NCBI GenBank assembly: GCA_016235165.1
Contig: JACRLX010000007.1
Coordinates: 292,989 to 356,988 of the forward strand
Source of the DNA: Rhodocyclales bacterium
GTDB taxonomy: Bacteria > Pseudomonadota > Gammaproteobacteria > Burkholderiales > Rhodocyclaceae
DNA: 64,000 nt
Direction: 5' to 3'
The notes below the pieces were generated by a model. That model saw only the letters and a program-made list of their open reading frames with translations. It had not been told where the DNA came from and did no database searches. Every line of letters starts with the position of its first letter. Position 1 is the first letter of the stretch. The position numbers were made by a program, and so were the translations under genes. Below are positions 1 to 9,180 of the stretch, one piece after another.

Positions 1-521
1 AGCTTGGCGATCGAGACCTCGGCAGCAACGCCGTAGACGATCATGATGATCGAAGGGGGGATCAGCAGGCCGAGGGTGCTGGCACCGGCCAGGGTGCCGA
101 TAGTGATTTCTTCGGGATAGCCGCGCCTGGCCAGTTCGGGCAGGGTGATCTTGCCGATCGTGGCGCAGGTGGCGGCCGACGAACCGGAGACGGCGGCAAA
201 AATGGTGCAGCCGATGACATTGGTGTGGAGCAGGCGTCCGGGCAGCTTTTCCAGCCAGGGTGCGAGGCCCTTGAACATGTCCTCGGAGAGCCGGGTACGA
301 AACAGGATCTCGCCCATCCAGAGGAACATCGGCAGCGCGGTCAGGGTCCACGACGAGGACGAGCCCCAGATGGTCACCGCCATGGCATCGCCGGCCGGGC
401 GCGAGGAAAACAGTTCCATGCCCAGCCAGCCGACGCCAAGCAGGGCCAGTCCGATCCAGATGCCGCTGGCAAGGATGGCGAACAGCGCCGCGACGAGGAA
501 GAAGGTAATCGCGAGGCTCAT
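1..521 (-). CDS. dctM: TRAP transporter large permease DctM (partial)
   Basis: This is the N-terminal part (about 173 codons) of the large membrane subunit of a TRAP transporter; the gene runs off the left edge of the window. The protein has repeated hydrophobic helices and family-typical motifs such as SGSSAATCATIGKI and GTLAGASTLGLLIPPS, which form the ion-coupled substrate path. It starts at an ATG overlapping the dctQ stop (TAATG), so the two are translationally coupled. Gene order is dctP-dctQ-dctM on the minus strand. The substrate cannot be read from the sequence; TRAP systems carry organic or aromatic carboxylates. Confidence 0.9.
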   Translation of the reverse strand, partial: MSLAITFFLVAALFAILASGIWIGLALLGVGWLGMELFSSRPAGDAMAVTIWGSSSSWTLTALPMFLWMGEILFRTRLSEDMFKGLAPWLEKLPGRLLHTNVIGCTIFAAVSGSSAATCATIGKITLPELARRGYPEEITIGTLAGASTLGLLIPPSIIMIVYGVAAEVSIAK

Positions 522-1036
522 TACTCGCTCCTTACCGGCTCGGCATCCGGATCGCGGTGGCGCAGGGATCGGCCGCCGGCGACAATGAGGAAGTCATCGC
601 AGAGGGCAATCAGAAACACCAGGGCGCCCAGGGCCATGCCGATTTGTGGAAGCCACAGCGGCGTGGCGTCGTTGCCTTGCGAGACGTCGTTGAACTGGAA
701 GGATTGCCACACCAGCCTGGCGGCGAACCAGGCCAGCAGCGCCGCGAGCAGGATGCCGGCGCCATGGCACCAGATTTCGAATCCGCGCCGCGCGCCGGGC
801 GGCAGGCGATCGAGGATCAGCGTGACGCGTATGTGTTCGCCGCGCTTGAGGGTATGCGCCAGGGACAGGAAGGCGGCGGCGGCCATGCAATAGCCGGCAT
901 AGGCATCCGTGCCCCGGACATGAAAATCGAACAGGCGCCCGAACACCGACAGCAGGATCGCTGCCAGGGTGCCGATCATGAACAGTGCCGCCAGCCAGGC
1001 GGCACCGCCATACAAGGCATCGAGCGCCCGTCGCAC
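521..1036 (-). CDS. dctQ: TRAP transporter small permease DctQ
   Basis: The 171-residue inner-membrane protein has four predicted hydrophobic helices (about residues 12-32, 48-64, 90-112 and 128-148), the usual layout of the TRAP small permease, which bridges the binding protein and DctM. It starts 4 bp after the dctP stop and its own stop overlaps the dctM start, so the three genes form one operon. Family assignment rests on topology, size and context; sequence conservation in DctQ is low. Confidence 0.85.
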   Translation of the reverse strand: MRRALDALYGGAAWLAALFMIGTLAAILLSVFGRLFDFHVRGTDAYAGYCMAAAAFLSLAHTLKRGEHIRVTLILDRLPPGARRGFEIWCHGAGILLAALLAWFAARLVWQSFQFNDVSQGNDATPLWLPQIGMALGALVFLIALCDDFLIVAGGRSLRHRDPDAEPVRSE

Positions 1037-1040
1037 CGGC

Positions 1041-2009
1041 TTATTTCCGGTAGGCGTCGAGGATGGCCTGGCCTTCGGTGCCGGCGGTCTTCTGCCACTC
1101 GCCGATCATGGTGTCGCCGACCTTCTTCATGTCGGCCTTGAGCGCGGCCGAGGCGGCGGCGACTGTCATGCCGTTCCTGGTCAGCGTCTCGACCCAGACC
1201 TTGGTCTTGTCCTCGCTGGTCTTCCAGCCGCGTGCCTCGGCATCGGCGGCGGCTTTCAGCACGGCGTCCTGGGTCGGCTTGTCCAGCGCGTCGAAGGCCT
1301 TCTGCGACACCAGCACGGCGTTCTTCGGCAGCCAGGCCTGGGTGTCGTAGTAGTTCTTGACCTGTTCCCAGACCTTGGAATCGACGCCGGTCGCGGCCGA
1401 GGTCATGAAGGCGGCCACGGCGCCGGTGGCGAGCGCCTGCGAAAGCTCGGCAGCCTGGATGGTCACCGGCTGGGCGCCGACCAGTTCGGCGATGCGCGAG
1501 GTCTGCGGGCTGTAGGCACGCCACTTGACGCCCTTGAGGTCGGCCCCGGAATTGATGGCTTTGGCGGCAAAGATGCCTTGGGGCGGCCAGGGCACAGCGA
1601 ACAGCATCTTCAGGCCCTGCCGGGTCAGCAGCGCATCGAGCGCCGGTTTTTGCGCGGCGGCGAGCTTTCTCGCCTCGACGTAGGAGGTGGCGAGGAAGGG
1701 CACGTTGTCGGCGCCGAACACCGGGTTTTCGTTGGCATATCCGCCCAGCAGGATCTCCCCGATCTGGGCCTGGCCGCCCTGCACGGCACGCTTGATCTCG
1801 TTGGCCTTGTAGAGCGACCCGGCGGGATGCACGGTGATCTTGAGCTTGCCGCCGCTCGCCTTGTCGACGTCGGCGGCGAACTGGCTGATGTTCTCGGTGT
1901 GGAAATTGGTAGCCGGATAGGGGGTCGGCATGTCCCATTTGGTCTGGGCGGATGCGGCGAGGGCAGTGAAACCGAGTGCGGCGACGAGCGTGCGGAGGCA
2001 GGTTTTCAT
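1041..2009 (-). CDS. dctP: TRAP transporter substrate-binding protein DctP
   Basis: Periplasmic solute receptor of 322 residues. The N-terminus (MKTCLRTLVAALGFTALAASAQ) is a Sec signal peptide with a likely AXA cleavage site near residue 21. The mature protein has the DctP pattern: an early FHTENISQFAADV segment, a GLKMLFAVPWPPQGIFA hinge-like region and a late helix ending in IGEWQKTAG. The ATG at 2009 is chosen because GAGGA lies about ten bases upstream; an upstream in-frame ATG lacks a ribosome site and would spoil the signal peptide. The ligand is unknown. The gene faces a divergent MarR-like regulator that is a candidate controller. Confidence 0.9.
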   Translation of the reverse strand: MKTCLRTLVAALGFTALAASAQTKWDMPTPYPATNFHTENISQFAADVDKASGGKLKITVHPAGSLYKANEIKRAVQGGQAQIGEILLGGYANENPVFGADNVPFLATSYVEARKLAAAQKPALDALLTRQGLKMLFAVPWPPQGIFAAKAINSGADLKGVKWRAYSPQTSRIAELVGAQPVTIQAAELSQALATGAVAAFMTSAATGVDSKVWEQVKNYYDTQAWLPKNAVLVSQKAFDALDKPTQDAVLKAAADAEARGWKTSEDKTKVWVETLTRNGMTVAAASAALKADMKKVGDTMIGEWQKTAGTEGQAILDAYRK

Positions 2010-2058
2010 CAGCGGTGTCCTCAGGAAAAGATCGGTTCGAAAGAAAAGAAGCAGGCAC

Positions 2059-2096
2059 AACGTTAACATTACATTTACAAAACGTCAATAAAATGT
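2059..2096. promoter_or_regulatory. Possible operator between dctP and the MarR-like gene
   Basis: The AT-rich stretch between the divergent genes holds imperfect inverted repeats (ACGTT at 2060-2064 with AACGT at 2081-2085; ACATT at 2066-2070 with AATGT at 2092-2096). This is a plausible binding site for the adjacent winged-helix regulator, but the symmetry is weak and no promoter element is clear. Confidence 0.25.
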
Positions 2097-2131
2097 TCCA
2101 ATTGTTCCGCGCAACGACGAGGATGCCCCAA

Positions 2132-2677
2132 ATGGCCAGAAAGCCCGCATCGGTAGCCGACACCGCCAGCAGTGGAACGCGACGCATCGTTTCGTCCGAG
2201 CACCTGGTGTCCGACAAATGTCCTGAACTGTCCGAACTTGAGTTTGGCCTGATCATCTCCAGCCACGCGTTTGGGCGCTGGATGATCCGCTGCATGTCGG
2301 CGGCGGGCGTCAAGGACATGACGGAAACCGAGATCCTGGTGCTGCACCATGTCAATCATCGCGGTCGGGAAAAAAAGCTGGCCGACATCTGCTTCGTGCT
2401 CAACATCGAGGATGCCCATGTGGTGTCCTATGCCCTGAAGAAGCTCGCCAATCTGGATCTGGTCAGCGGCGAGCGCCGGGGCAAGGAGGTGTTCTGGTCG
2501 GCCACCGCGGCGGGAGAAGCGCTGTGCGAGCGTTATCGGCAAGTGCGCGAGGCCTGCCTGATGCCGGGTTTTTCCGGTGCCGAGGAGGAGAACCTGCGGA
2601 TAGGTGATCTCGCGCGCCTGCTGCGTACCCTTTCGGGACGTTACGACCAGGGCGCGCGCGCTGCGTCCTCCATATGA
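2132..2677 (+). CDS. MarR-like winged-helix transcriptional regulator
   Basis: About 181 residues with a helix-rich centre and a winged-helix region (roughly residues 55-125: [19 protein letters not shown], then the recognition helix near [20 protein letters not shown] and the wing [17 protein letters not shown]). This matches the predicted winged-helix regulators of the MarR superfamily. The ATG at 2132 is preferred because GAGG lies about nine bases upstream; earlier in-frame ATGs at 2093 and 2123 lack good spacing. It is divergent from the TRAP operon and its stop overlaps the region just before the dehydrogenase gene, so it could regulate either. The inducer is unknown. Confidence 0.7.
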   Translation: MARKPASVADTASSGTRRIVSSEHLVSDKCPELSELEFGLIISSHAFGRWMIRCMSAAGVKDMTETEILVLHHVNHRGREKKLADICFVLNIEDAHVVSYALKKLANLDLVSGERRGKEVFWSATAAGEALCERYRQVREACLMPGFSGAEEENLRIGDLARLLRTLSGRYDQGARAASSI

Positions 2678-2697
2678 GCGGAGCAGGGAGCCACCAG

Positions 2698-3981
2698 ATG
2701 TCCAAGATCCTCACGAATCTTTCCTATCTCGATCCAGCACGTCCCGCGCCGTGGTCCAGCTTTCTCGAACAGATCGATCGCGTCGCCCCGCATCTCGGGA
2801 ATCTCGCGCGCTGGATCGAAACCCTGAAACATCCCAAGCGCGTGCTGGTGGTCGACGTCCCCATCGTGCGCGACGATGGCAGCGTGGCCCATTTCGAGGG
2901 CTACCGCGTACAGCACAACCTGTCGCGCGGGCCGGGCAAGGGCGGCGTGCGCTTCCACCCCGATGTATCGCTCAACGAGGTCATGGCGCTGGCGGGATGG
3001 ATGACGGTGAAGAATGCCGCGCTGGGCCTGCCTTTCGGCGGAGCCAAGGGTGGGGTGCGGATCGATCCGCGTACCCTGTCGCGCGGCGAACTGGAGCGCG
3101 TGACACGACGCTACACCTCGGAAATCGGTATCGTGATAGGCCCGGACAAGGACATCCCGGCACCGGATGTCGGCAGCGACCAGCAGATCATGGCCTGGAT
3201 GATGGATACCTATTCGGTGAATGTCGGCCATACCGCCAGTGGCGTCGTCACCGGGAAGCCGGTGGCCCTGGGTGGCTCGCTCGGGCGCCAGGAAGCGACT
3301 GGTCGCGGTGTGTTCATTGCCGCCCGCGAGGCCGGTGTGCGCAGTGGCATTGCGGTTCAGGGGGCACGGGTTGCGGTACAGGGCTTCGGCAATGTGGGCA
3401 GCATTGCGGCCCGGATTTTTGCCGAACATGGCGCGCGCGTGGTGGCGATTCAGGATGTCGGCGGCAGTTTCTTCAATCCTGCCGGCATCGATGTGCCGGC
3501 TGCGATGGCGCATACGGCGACGCAGGGCAGCCTGGCCGGCTTTGCCGGCGCCGGCGCGATCGGTGCCGATGAGTTCTGGCGGACGGAATGCGAATTTCTG
3601 GTGCCGGCCGCGCTGGAAGGGCAGCTCACCGTGCCAAGGGCGGAAAGCCTGCGGACCCGGATCGTGGTCGAGGGCGCCAACGGTCCGACGCTGCCGGCGG
3701 CGGACGATGTTTTGCGCGAGCGGGGAATCCTGCTGGTACCCGATGTGCTGGCCAATGCCGGTGGCGTGACCGTCTCGTATTTCGAGTGGGTGCAGGATTT
3801 CTCCAGCTTTTTCTGGAGCGAGGACGAGATCAACGCCCGTCTGGAGACGATCATGGTCAAGGCCTTCACCGCGATCTGGACCCTGTCCGCCGAGCGCCAG
3901 GTGTCATTGCGCACGGCGGCCTTCATCATTGCCTGCCAGCGGGTGTTGGCGGCGCGGGAACAGCGCGGCCTGTATCCCTGA
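2698..3981 (+). CDS. gdhA: Glu/Leu/Phe/Val-type NAD(P)-dependent dehydrogenase (glutamate dehydrogenase)
   Basis: A 427-residue hexameric-type glutamate dehydrogenase that interconverts glutamate with 2-oxoglutarate plus ammonia. Visible features are the substrate motif [14 protein letters not shown], the catalytic lysine segment [10 protein letters not shown], the aspartate segment PAPDVGSD, and the Rossmann nucleotide site [14 protein letters not shown] near residue 220. The C-terminus ([14 protein letters not shown]) is typical. The start at 2698 has AGGGAG upstream; an alternative ATG at 2674 overlaps the preceding stop. It may be co-transcribed with the MarR-like gene. Coenzyme preference is not decided here. 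Confidence 0.9.
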   Translation: MSKILTNLSYLDPARPAPWSSFLEQIDRVAPHLGNLARWIETLKHPKRVLVVDVPIVRDDGSVAHFEGYRVQHNLSRGPGKGGVRFHPDVSLNEVMALAGWMTVKNAALGLPFGGAKGGVRIDPRTLSRGELERVTRRYTSEIGIVIGPDKDIPAPDVGSDQQIMAWMMDTYSVNVGHTASGVVTGKPVALGGSLGRQEATGRGVFIAAREAGVRSGIAVQGARVAVQGFGNVGSIAARIFAEHGARVVAIQDVGGSFFNPAGIDVPAAMAHTATQGSLAGFAGAGAIGADEFWRTECEFLVPAALEGQLTVPRAESLRTRIVVEGANGPTLPAADDVLRERGILLVPDVLANAGGVTVSYFEWVQDFSSFFWSEDEINARLETIMVKAFTAIWTLSAERQVSLRTAAFIIACQRVLAAREQRGLYP

Positions 3982-3987
3982 ATCGGC

Positions 3988-5073
3988 TCAGGCGGAGGCG
4001 GCCAGTTTCGCGTCGGTCAGGGTCTGGTAGACCACGCGGTTGCGTCCGCCGAGTTTGGCCTGATACATGTTGCGGTCGGCGTGGGCCAGCATCAGGTCGA
4101 GCGTGCTACCATCTTCCGGGTAGCTGGCAACCCCTATGCTGACCGTGGTCTTGACCAGTTGTCCGTCGATCGCCAGCGCATTCGCCTCGACCGCGGCGCG
4201 AATCTTCTCCGCGGCATCGAGGGCGCCGATCGCCGGCGTCTCGGGCAGCAGCACAATGAACTCGTCGCCGCCTTGGCGGACCAGCACGTCGGTATGGCGC
4301 AGATGGCCCTGGATGCACCTGACCAGGCCGACCAGCATGGCATCGCCGGCCTTGTGGCCATTGTTGTCGTTAACCTGTTTCAGGTTGTCGCAATCCAGCA
4401 CCAGCATGCTGATCGGGCGGCTGTAGCGTACCGCCTGGCCGAACAGGCGGTCGGCGATGATGGCGAAGCCGCGTCGATTGTAGGCTTTGGTCAGCTCGTC
4501 GGTCTCGGCCAAGAGCTTGACCTGATTCAGGCCGTAGCGGATATCCGAGGCGAACATGGTGGTGATGTAGGCCACCAGCACGAAGGGCGCGAACTGGGCG
4601 AAAAGGCCGGCGGCGTGCTTCAGGCTCAATATGTCCCGCGTGTCGCTTTCGCCCAGCATGACGATGCAGGCGCCGATAAGCGCCAGCTCCAGCAGGGTAG
4701 TGAGCTTGCCCAGGGCCAGGGCGCTGGTGATGATCACCAGCAGGTAGGAGTTGAGCAGCGGGCTTTCCAGGCGGCCGGTGTACAGCAGGGTCCAGGTGAT
4801 GAAGGCCGTCATGATCCAGGTTTCGACCGCCAGCTTCCAGCGCGACTCGTGCTTGAAAAAGTTGGCATAGCGAAAGCCCATGATGCATAGCGCATACAAA
4901 ACCATGGCCACGACCGTGGTTGGCTGGTCGTCCTCGGCGATGCCGCCGAAGGCGTGATAGAGCAGTACCACGATCATCAACAGCCATTCGATCTCGCCCA
5001 CGGAGCGCGAAATGCCGCGCAACTCCTCCTGCTCGATCGTGGTGGTTTGCTTCCCCCTGTCAATGCTGGCCAT
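3988..5073 (-). CDS. Membrane-anchored diguanylate cyclase (GGDEF)
   Basis: A 361-residue protein with about six hydrophobic helices in residues 20-190 followed by a GGDEF domain (about 200-355). The active-site loop is an intact GGDEF (RQGGDEFIVLLPE), so it should make cyclic di-GMP from GTP. An RxxD inhibitory site (RHTD) sits five residues before the loop, so product inhibition is expected. The membrane part has no recognised sensor domain. The start MASIDRG at 5073 is inferred, since a longer frame would run into dinB. It ends 6 bp from the convergent dehydrogenase gene. Confidence 0.88.
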   Translation of the reverse strand: MASIDRGKQTTTIEQEELRGISRSVGEIEWLLMIVVLLYHAFGGIAEDDQPTTVVAMVLYALCIMGFRYANFFKHESRWKLAVETWIMTAFITWTLLYTGRLESPLLNSYLLVIITSALALGKLTTLLELALIGACIVMLGESDTRDILSLKHAAGLFAQFAPFVLVAYITTMFASDIRYGLNQVKLLAETDELTKAYNRRGFAIIADRLFGQAVRYSRPISMLVLDCDNLKQVNDNNGHKAGDAMLVGLVRCIQGHLRHTDVLVRQGGDEFIVLLPETPAIGALDAAEKIRAAVEANALAIDGQLVKTTVSIGVASYPEDGSTLDLMLAHADRNMYQAKLGGRNRVVYQTLTDAKLAASA

Positions 5074-5134
5074 TTTTGAATGTTTGTCGAGGCGCGGATG
5101 TCGGCATGATCTTAACCCGAGTGTCGGGGATCGA

Positions 5135-6274
5135 CTACAGGCGCAATTCGGTTTGCAACGGGATTTCCGTCGCTGTTTCGTCCCTGGTCGGCGCCAGGCT
5201 GCCGGCACGCACGCCCAGCAGGCGCAGTCGCTGGTTCAGGGGGACGCGGCGCAGGCAGTCGGTTGCGGCACGGCGTATGGCGATGGCGTCCGCGGTGGCG
5301 ACCGGCAGGCTGAGGTCGCGCGTGACGGTACGAAAATCCTCGAAGCGCAGCTTGATGCCGATGGTGCGGGAAAGGTAGCCCTTGCGACGCAGATCGTCGG
5401 CCACCCGGGTGCAGAGTTCCGTGAATATTTCCGACAGGACGCTGCGGTCGCGACGGGGGTGCAAGTCGCGCTCGAAAGTGGTTTCGCGGCTGATCGAGCG
5501 CGGTTCGGAATGGGTGACTACCGGCCGTTGGTCGATGCCGTGGGCCGCCGCGTGCAGCCAGGAGGCAAGGCTGGGGCCGAAGTGCGCTTGCAGCAACACG
5601 GGATCGGCGGCCGCCAGATCGGCAATGGTCGCGATCCCAAGAGTTGCCAGCTTTTCCGTGGCACGCGGGCCGATGCCGTTGATCTTGCGTACCGGCAAGG
5701 GCCAGATGCGCGTCTCGATGTCGTCGACATCGAGCAGGGTCAAGCCGTCTGGCTTTTCCAGGTCGGAGCAGATCTTGGACAGGAGTTTGTTGGGGCTGAT
5801 CCCGATGGAGCAGCCCAGGCCGGTGGCGTCGCGCACGGCTGCCTTGATTTGTCGTGCGAGGGCGACGGATTCGCCGTCGAGATTGCTGAGGTCGATGTAA
5901 ATCTCGTCGATTCCCCTGTCCTCGATACAGGGGGCCACCGTGGCGACGGCCGCCTTGAACAGTCGTGAGTAATGACGGTAGGCCGTGAAATCCGCCGGAA
6001 GCAGGATGGCATCCGGCGCCAGCTGGGCGGATTTCATGACTCCCATGCCGGAGAACACGCCGAGTGCTCGCGCTTCGTAGGTGGATGTGGTGACCACGCC
6101 ACGTCCGACATAGTCGCGCAGGCGGGAAAACTGTCGGCTGCCATCGGCGTCCGTCACGGGCTGGTGTTGTCGCCGTCCGCCGATCACCACGGCTTGCCCG
6201 CGCAACTCCGGATAGCGCAACAGTTCGACGGAGGCGTAGAACGCATCCATGTCCAGATGCGCGATGCGGCGCAC
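5135..6274 (-). CDS. dinB: DNA polymerase IV (DinB, Y-family)
   Basis: A 379-residue translesion polymerase. It opens with the Y-family motif RRIAHLDMDAFYASVE, followed by the TYEARALGV nucleotide-binding segment, the catalytic acidic pair in GIDEIYIDLS, and the thumb segment SIGISPNKLLSKICSDLEKP. The helix-hairpin-helix (INGIGPRATEKLATLGI) and little-finger domain follow. It lies 11 bp downstream of a large uncharacterised gene on the same strand, so they are probably co-transcribed. No LexA box was recognised upstream. Confidence 0.95.
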   Translation of the reverse strand: MRRIAHLDMDAFYASVELLRYPELRGQAVVIGGRRQHQPVTDADGSRQFSRLRDYVGRGVVTTSTYEARALGVFSGMGVMKSAQLAPDAILLPADFTAYRHYSRLFKAAVATVAPCIEDRGIDEIYIDLSNLDGESVALARQIKAAVRDATGLGCSIGISPNKLLSKICSDLEKPDGLTLLDVDDIETRIWPLPVRKINGIGPRATEKLATLGIATIADLAAADPVLLQAHFGPSLASWLHAAAHGIDQRPVVTHSEPRSISRETTFERDLHPRRDRSVLSEIFTELCTRVADDLRRKGYLSRTIGIKLRFEDFRTVTRDLSLPVATADAIAIRRAATDCLRRVPLNQRLRLLGVRAGSLAPTRDETATEIPLQTELRL

Positions 6275-6285
6275 GGCGGGCGGCG

Positions 6286-7566
6286 TCAGGCGATCGGCTT
6301 CGATTCGGGTACCGCCAGGATGGCCCGCACCGTGCGATGCGGCGGCAGTTCGCCGGGTGGTACCGTGACGCTGACGGTGGTCTGGAAGCGATAGACGGCG
6401 GCGCCCATGGTCATCGCCGCCGCAAGCTCCGCATAGCGCGGCTCCCTCGGGCGATCCGCCGAGACGGATGCGGCGTTGGCGGCAGGCGTGGGAGGGGCAC
6501 GTGTGCTTGCGGTGTCGCGCATCGCATTGGCGTCGGCGGAATTGCGTAGAACCTCCGCGGAGTGGGCAGACACCGACTCGGGACGCAAGGGTGGCAGGGA
6601 CTCCGAATCGGTCGTGGCATCCGCTGCTTGCTGCGGCGCCTGGTTTCCACTGGCAGGCAATGGCCGCAGCCCGGCGCGGAGCAGCGCATCTGCCGCCAGT
6701 CCCGGGATTGGCGGCGTAGCTTCCAATGCGTCTGTTGGATCAGGGAGGGTGGTGGCATCGGCTTCGGCGCCAGGCAGGGCAAAACCGGCCAGCAGCAAGT
6801 CGTTGGTCCCGGGAAGGCTGCTGTGCCGGCGCCGTGGACGGGCGGCGTCGGTTTCGGCGAGCGCCTCTTCGAGATCGGCAGCCAGCAGGCGATTGAAGGC
6901 TTGGGTCGAGGCATCGTTGTTGGCCAGGTTTTGGCTGCTGCCGGCAAGGCTGGCGGCGGCTCCCCGGTCGGTGCCAAGTGCCTGTGCCGCAAGCGCGAGG
7001 GATTCGGCCGGCAGCTTGTTGGCTGCCCGCAGGGCTTCATCGGCGGGCGCCGACCGAAACGCTTCACGCACGCTTATGGCCGACGCGGCGGCGCGTGTGC
7101 GGTCGAGACCTGAGGAGAAGCTGCCCAGGGTTTGTGCCAGCAAATCCTGCAAGGCGAGATCTGCCGAGAGTCCGGTTTCGTCGCCGCTGCCGCGGGCCAG
7201 GACGGCGCCGAGGGCGCTTGCCGAATTGGCCGACAAGGCGGCACGATTCGATCCGCTCAGCCCGGCACTGCCCGAGTCGAGTCCGAGAGTCGTTTCCAGG
7301 TCCGCCTGCAACTCGGCGGCGGCGTCACCCGACTGCCGGGTCGTCGGCAATCTGCCGCTCTGTTCCAGATCGAGCAGGCCGCGCATCAGGCCGGAAGCAT
7401 CGTAAACGCGAGGCTGGATTCGCGTACTGCCAAGGCTGACCGCCAATGGGGCGGTGGCGAGCGCCGGGATCTTCTGCGTTAGCGCGGACGGCTCGCGCAG
7501 GCTCGCTGCCCGTGCCGAAACCAGGGCGTTGACGCTGCTGAGAGTCTGGGTGGCGCTGACCGTCAT
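6286..7566 (-). CDS. Uncharacterised alanine-rich protein upstream of dinB
   Basis: A 426-residue reading frame I do not recognise. It is rich in Ala, Ser, Leu and Asp with low-complexity stretches, has no signal peptide or membrane helix, and ends in a more ordered segment (about 375-426: RYAELAAAMTMGAAVYRFQTT...TVRAILAVPESKPIA). The start MTVSATQ is chosen because the preceding in-frame codons reach into unlikely sequence. Uninterrupted length, codon use like its neighbours and tight spacing to dinB support a real gene. Function is unknown; secretion or flagellar hook-length-type proteins can show similar composition, but nothing here proves that. Confidence 0.55.
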   Translation of the reverse strand: MTVSATQTLSSVNALVSARAASLREPSALTQKIPALATAPLAVSLGSTRIQPRVYDASGLMRGLLDLEQSGRLPTTRQSGDAAAELQADLETTLGLDSGSAGLSGSNRAALSANSASALGAVLARGSGDETGLSADLALQDLLAQTLGSFSSGLDRTRAAASAISVREAFRSAPADEALRAANKLPAESLALAAQALGTDRGAAASLAGSSQNLANNDASTQAFNRLLAADLEEALAETDAARPRRRHSSLPGTNDLLLAGFALPGAEADATTLPDPTDALEATPPIPGLAADALLRAGLRPLPASGNQAPQQAADATTDSESLPPLRPESVSAHSAEVLRNSADANAMRDTASTRAPPTPAANAASVSADRPREPRYAELAAAMTMGAAVYRFQTTVSVTVPPGELPPHRTVRAILAVPESKPIA

Positions 7567-7661
7567 GAGCAAATGGTAGACCAGCCGCTTGAAATGCTCA
7601 ATTGTCCGCGCTCGGTGAAGACCTGTTGCCCCCACTCGTCACCTGGGGTCGAGGCTGCTAG

Positions 7662-7928
7662 CAGCCTGTCGGACTTAAGCCGCCGCGCACGCCGGCGGCG
7701 ATTTCGGATGCAGCGCAAGGCGCGGCGACGCCGCAATGCTCGCTGCCTTGCCAGTCGCCGCAACGCCGCGATGCGCCGAAATCGCCCCGGCCCGAAGGGT
7801 GAGGGCAAAAATCGGCGTCTGCGGCGTTGCGCCGCTCGCCAATAGATGGACTATTGGCGTCGCGACGAGCCTTGCATCCATCCGATTTTTGTCTCTCACG
7901 TGCATGGCGCATTAAGTCCGACAGGCTG
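7662..7928. mobile_element. MITE-like non-autonomous element, 267 bp
   Basis: The element is bounded by perfect inverted repeats: CAGCCTGTCGGACTTAA at 7662-7678 and its reverse complement at 7912-7928. A CTAG flanks each end (7658-7661 and 7929-7932), which is either a target duplication or an outer extension of the repeat. It has no credible transposase frame; the interior is GC-rich with internal dyads (for instance around 7845-7860). A lone copy of the same end occurs at 56720-56740. It lies in the spacer between the uncharacterised gene and the amidohydrolase gene and fills most of the ~400-bp gap there. Confidence 0.75.
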
Positions 7929-7969
7929 CTAGGATTGGACACCAGAGCCATCCGCCGGGAATCGCGATC

Positions 7970-9133
7970 ATGATCGACGACATATTGCCCAGTCTTGCCC
8001 CGAGAATCGCCGCATTGCGCCGCGATATCCATGCCCACCCCGAACTGGCCTTTGCCGAAACGCGTACCTCGGGCAAGGTCGCGGATTTCCTCGATGGGCT
8101 GGGTCTGGAGGTTCATCGCGGCATCGCCCGCACCGGAGTGGTGGCAAAACTGTCACTGGGAAGCAGCTCGCGTGCGATCGGTCTGCGCGCCGACATGGAT
8201 GCCTTGCCGCTCAGCGAACTCAATACCTTCCCGCACCACTCGACGCATCACGGCCGCATGCATGCCTGCGGCCACGACGGGCACACGGCCATGCTGCTGG
8301 GCGCCGCCGAGGCCCTGAGCAAGTTGCACAATTTTGACGGCACGGTGTATTTCATTTTCCAGCCCGCCGAAGAGCATGAAGGCGGAGGGCGGGTGATGGT
8401 CGAGGAGGGCCTGTTCGAGCGTTTTCCGATGGACATGGTGTTCGGGCTGCACAACTGGCCGGGCATGGCGGCCGGCAGTTTCGGCGTCATCGAGGGGCCG
8501 GTCATGGCCGGTGCTGATCGCTTCGACATCCAGATCACCGGGCACGGCGGCCACGCCGCGATGCCGCACCAGGCTATCGATACCGTGCTGGCTGGCAGCG
8601 CCCTGGTGCAGGCCCTGCAATCCCTGGTGTCGCGCAATACCGATCCGCTGGACGCCGCCGTGGTCAGTGTGACGCGTTTTCATGCCGGTCATGCCGACAA
8701 CGTGCTACCGGAAAAGGCGCAGTTGGGCGGTACCGTGCGCAGCTTCAAGGGCGATTTGCAGGATACCCTGGAAGATGGCCTGCGCCGGGTTTGCTCCGGC
8801 ATCGAGACAAGCTACCGGGTAAGCATCGACCTGCACTACGAGCGCGGCTATCCGCCGACGGTGAATGCCGCCGAGCCCTGCGCCATCGCCCGTGACGTGG
8901 CCCGCTATGTGGTGGGCGAGGCCAGGGTGTTCACGGGCTTGGCGCCGAGCATGGGTGCCGAGGACTTTGCCTTCCTGTCCAGGGTGGTGCCTGGCTGCTA
9001 TGTCTGGCTCGGCAACGGGCCGGGCGAGGGCGGTTGCATGCTGCATAGCCCGCATTACGACTTCAATGACGAGGTGATCGCCACCGGCATCCGTTACTGG
9101 GTGCGGTTGGCGGAACGCGTGCTGGCGCCGTAA
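7970..9133 (+). CDS. M20-family amidohydrolase (N-acyl-amino acid / hippurate hydrolase type)
   Basis: A 387-residue cytosolic metallohydrolase of the M20D/AmhX type that removes acyl or aroyl groups from N-acyl amino acids. Zinc-binding motifs are visible: GLRADMDALP, then HACGHDGHT (about residues 100-108), the acidic pair in PAEEHEGGGR, and a late GAEDFAFLS followed by HSPHYDFND. The dimerisation segment ITGHGGHAAMPHQAID is present. Hippurate hydrolase would fit an aromatic-acid degrader, but the exact substrate cannot be read. It is convergent with efp across a strong hairpin. Confidence 0.88.
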   Translation: MIDDILPSLAPRIAALRRDIHAHPELAFAETRTSGKVADFLDGLGLEVHRGIARTGVVAKLSLGSSSRAIGLRADMDALPLSELNTFPHHSTHHGRMHACGHDGHTAMLLGAAEALSKLHNFDGTVYFIFQPAEEHEGGGRVMVEEGLFERFPMDMVFGLHNWPGMAAGSFGVIEGPVMAGADRFDIQITGHGGHAAMPHQAIDTVLAGSALVQALQSLVSRNTDPLDAAVVSVTRFHAGHADNVLPEKAQLGGTVRSFKGDLQDTLEDGLRRVCSGIETSYRVSIDLHYERGYPPTVNAAEPCAIARDVARYVVGEARVFTGLAPSMGAEDFAFLSRVVPGCYVWLGNGPGEGGCMLHSPHYDFNDEVIATGIRYWVRLAERVLAP

Positions 9134-9136
9134 ACG

Positions 9137-9164
9137 CGAACGGGCAGCCGAGGCTGCCCGTTCG
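9137..9164. terminator. Hairpin between convergent genes
   Basis: Perfect 13-bp stem CGAACGGGCAGCC (9137-9149), loop GA, and its complement (9152-9164), placed between the converging amidohydrolase and efp genes. It has no long T-tract, so it is likely a bidirectional hairpin of moderate strength. Confidence 0.7.
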
Positions 9165-9180
9165 ATGAATGCGCGGCGGT

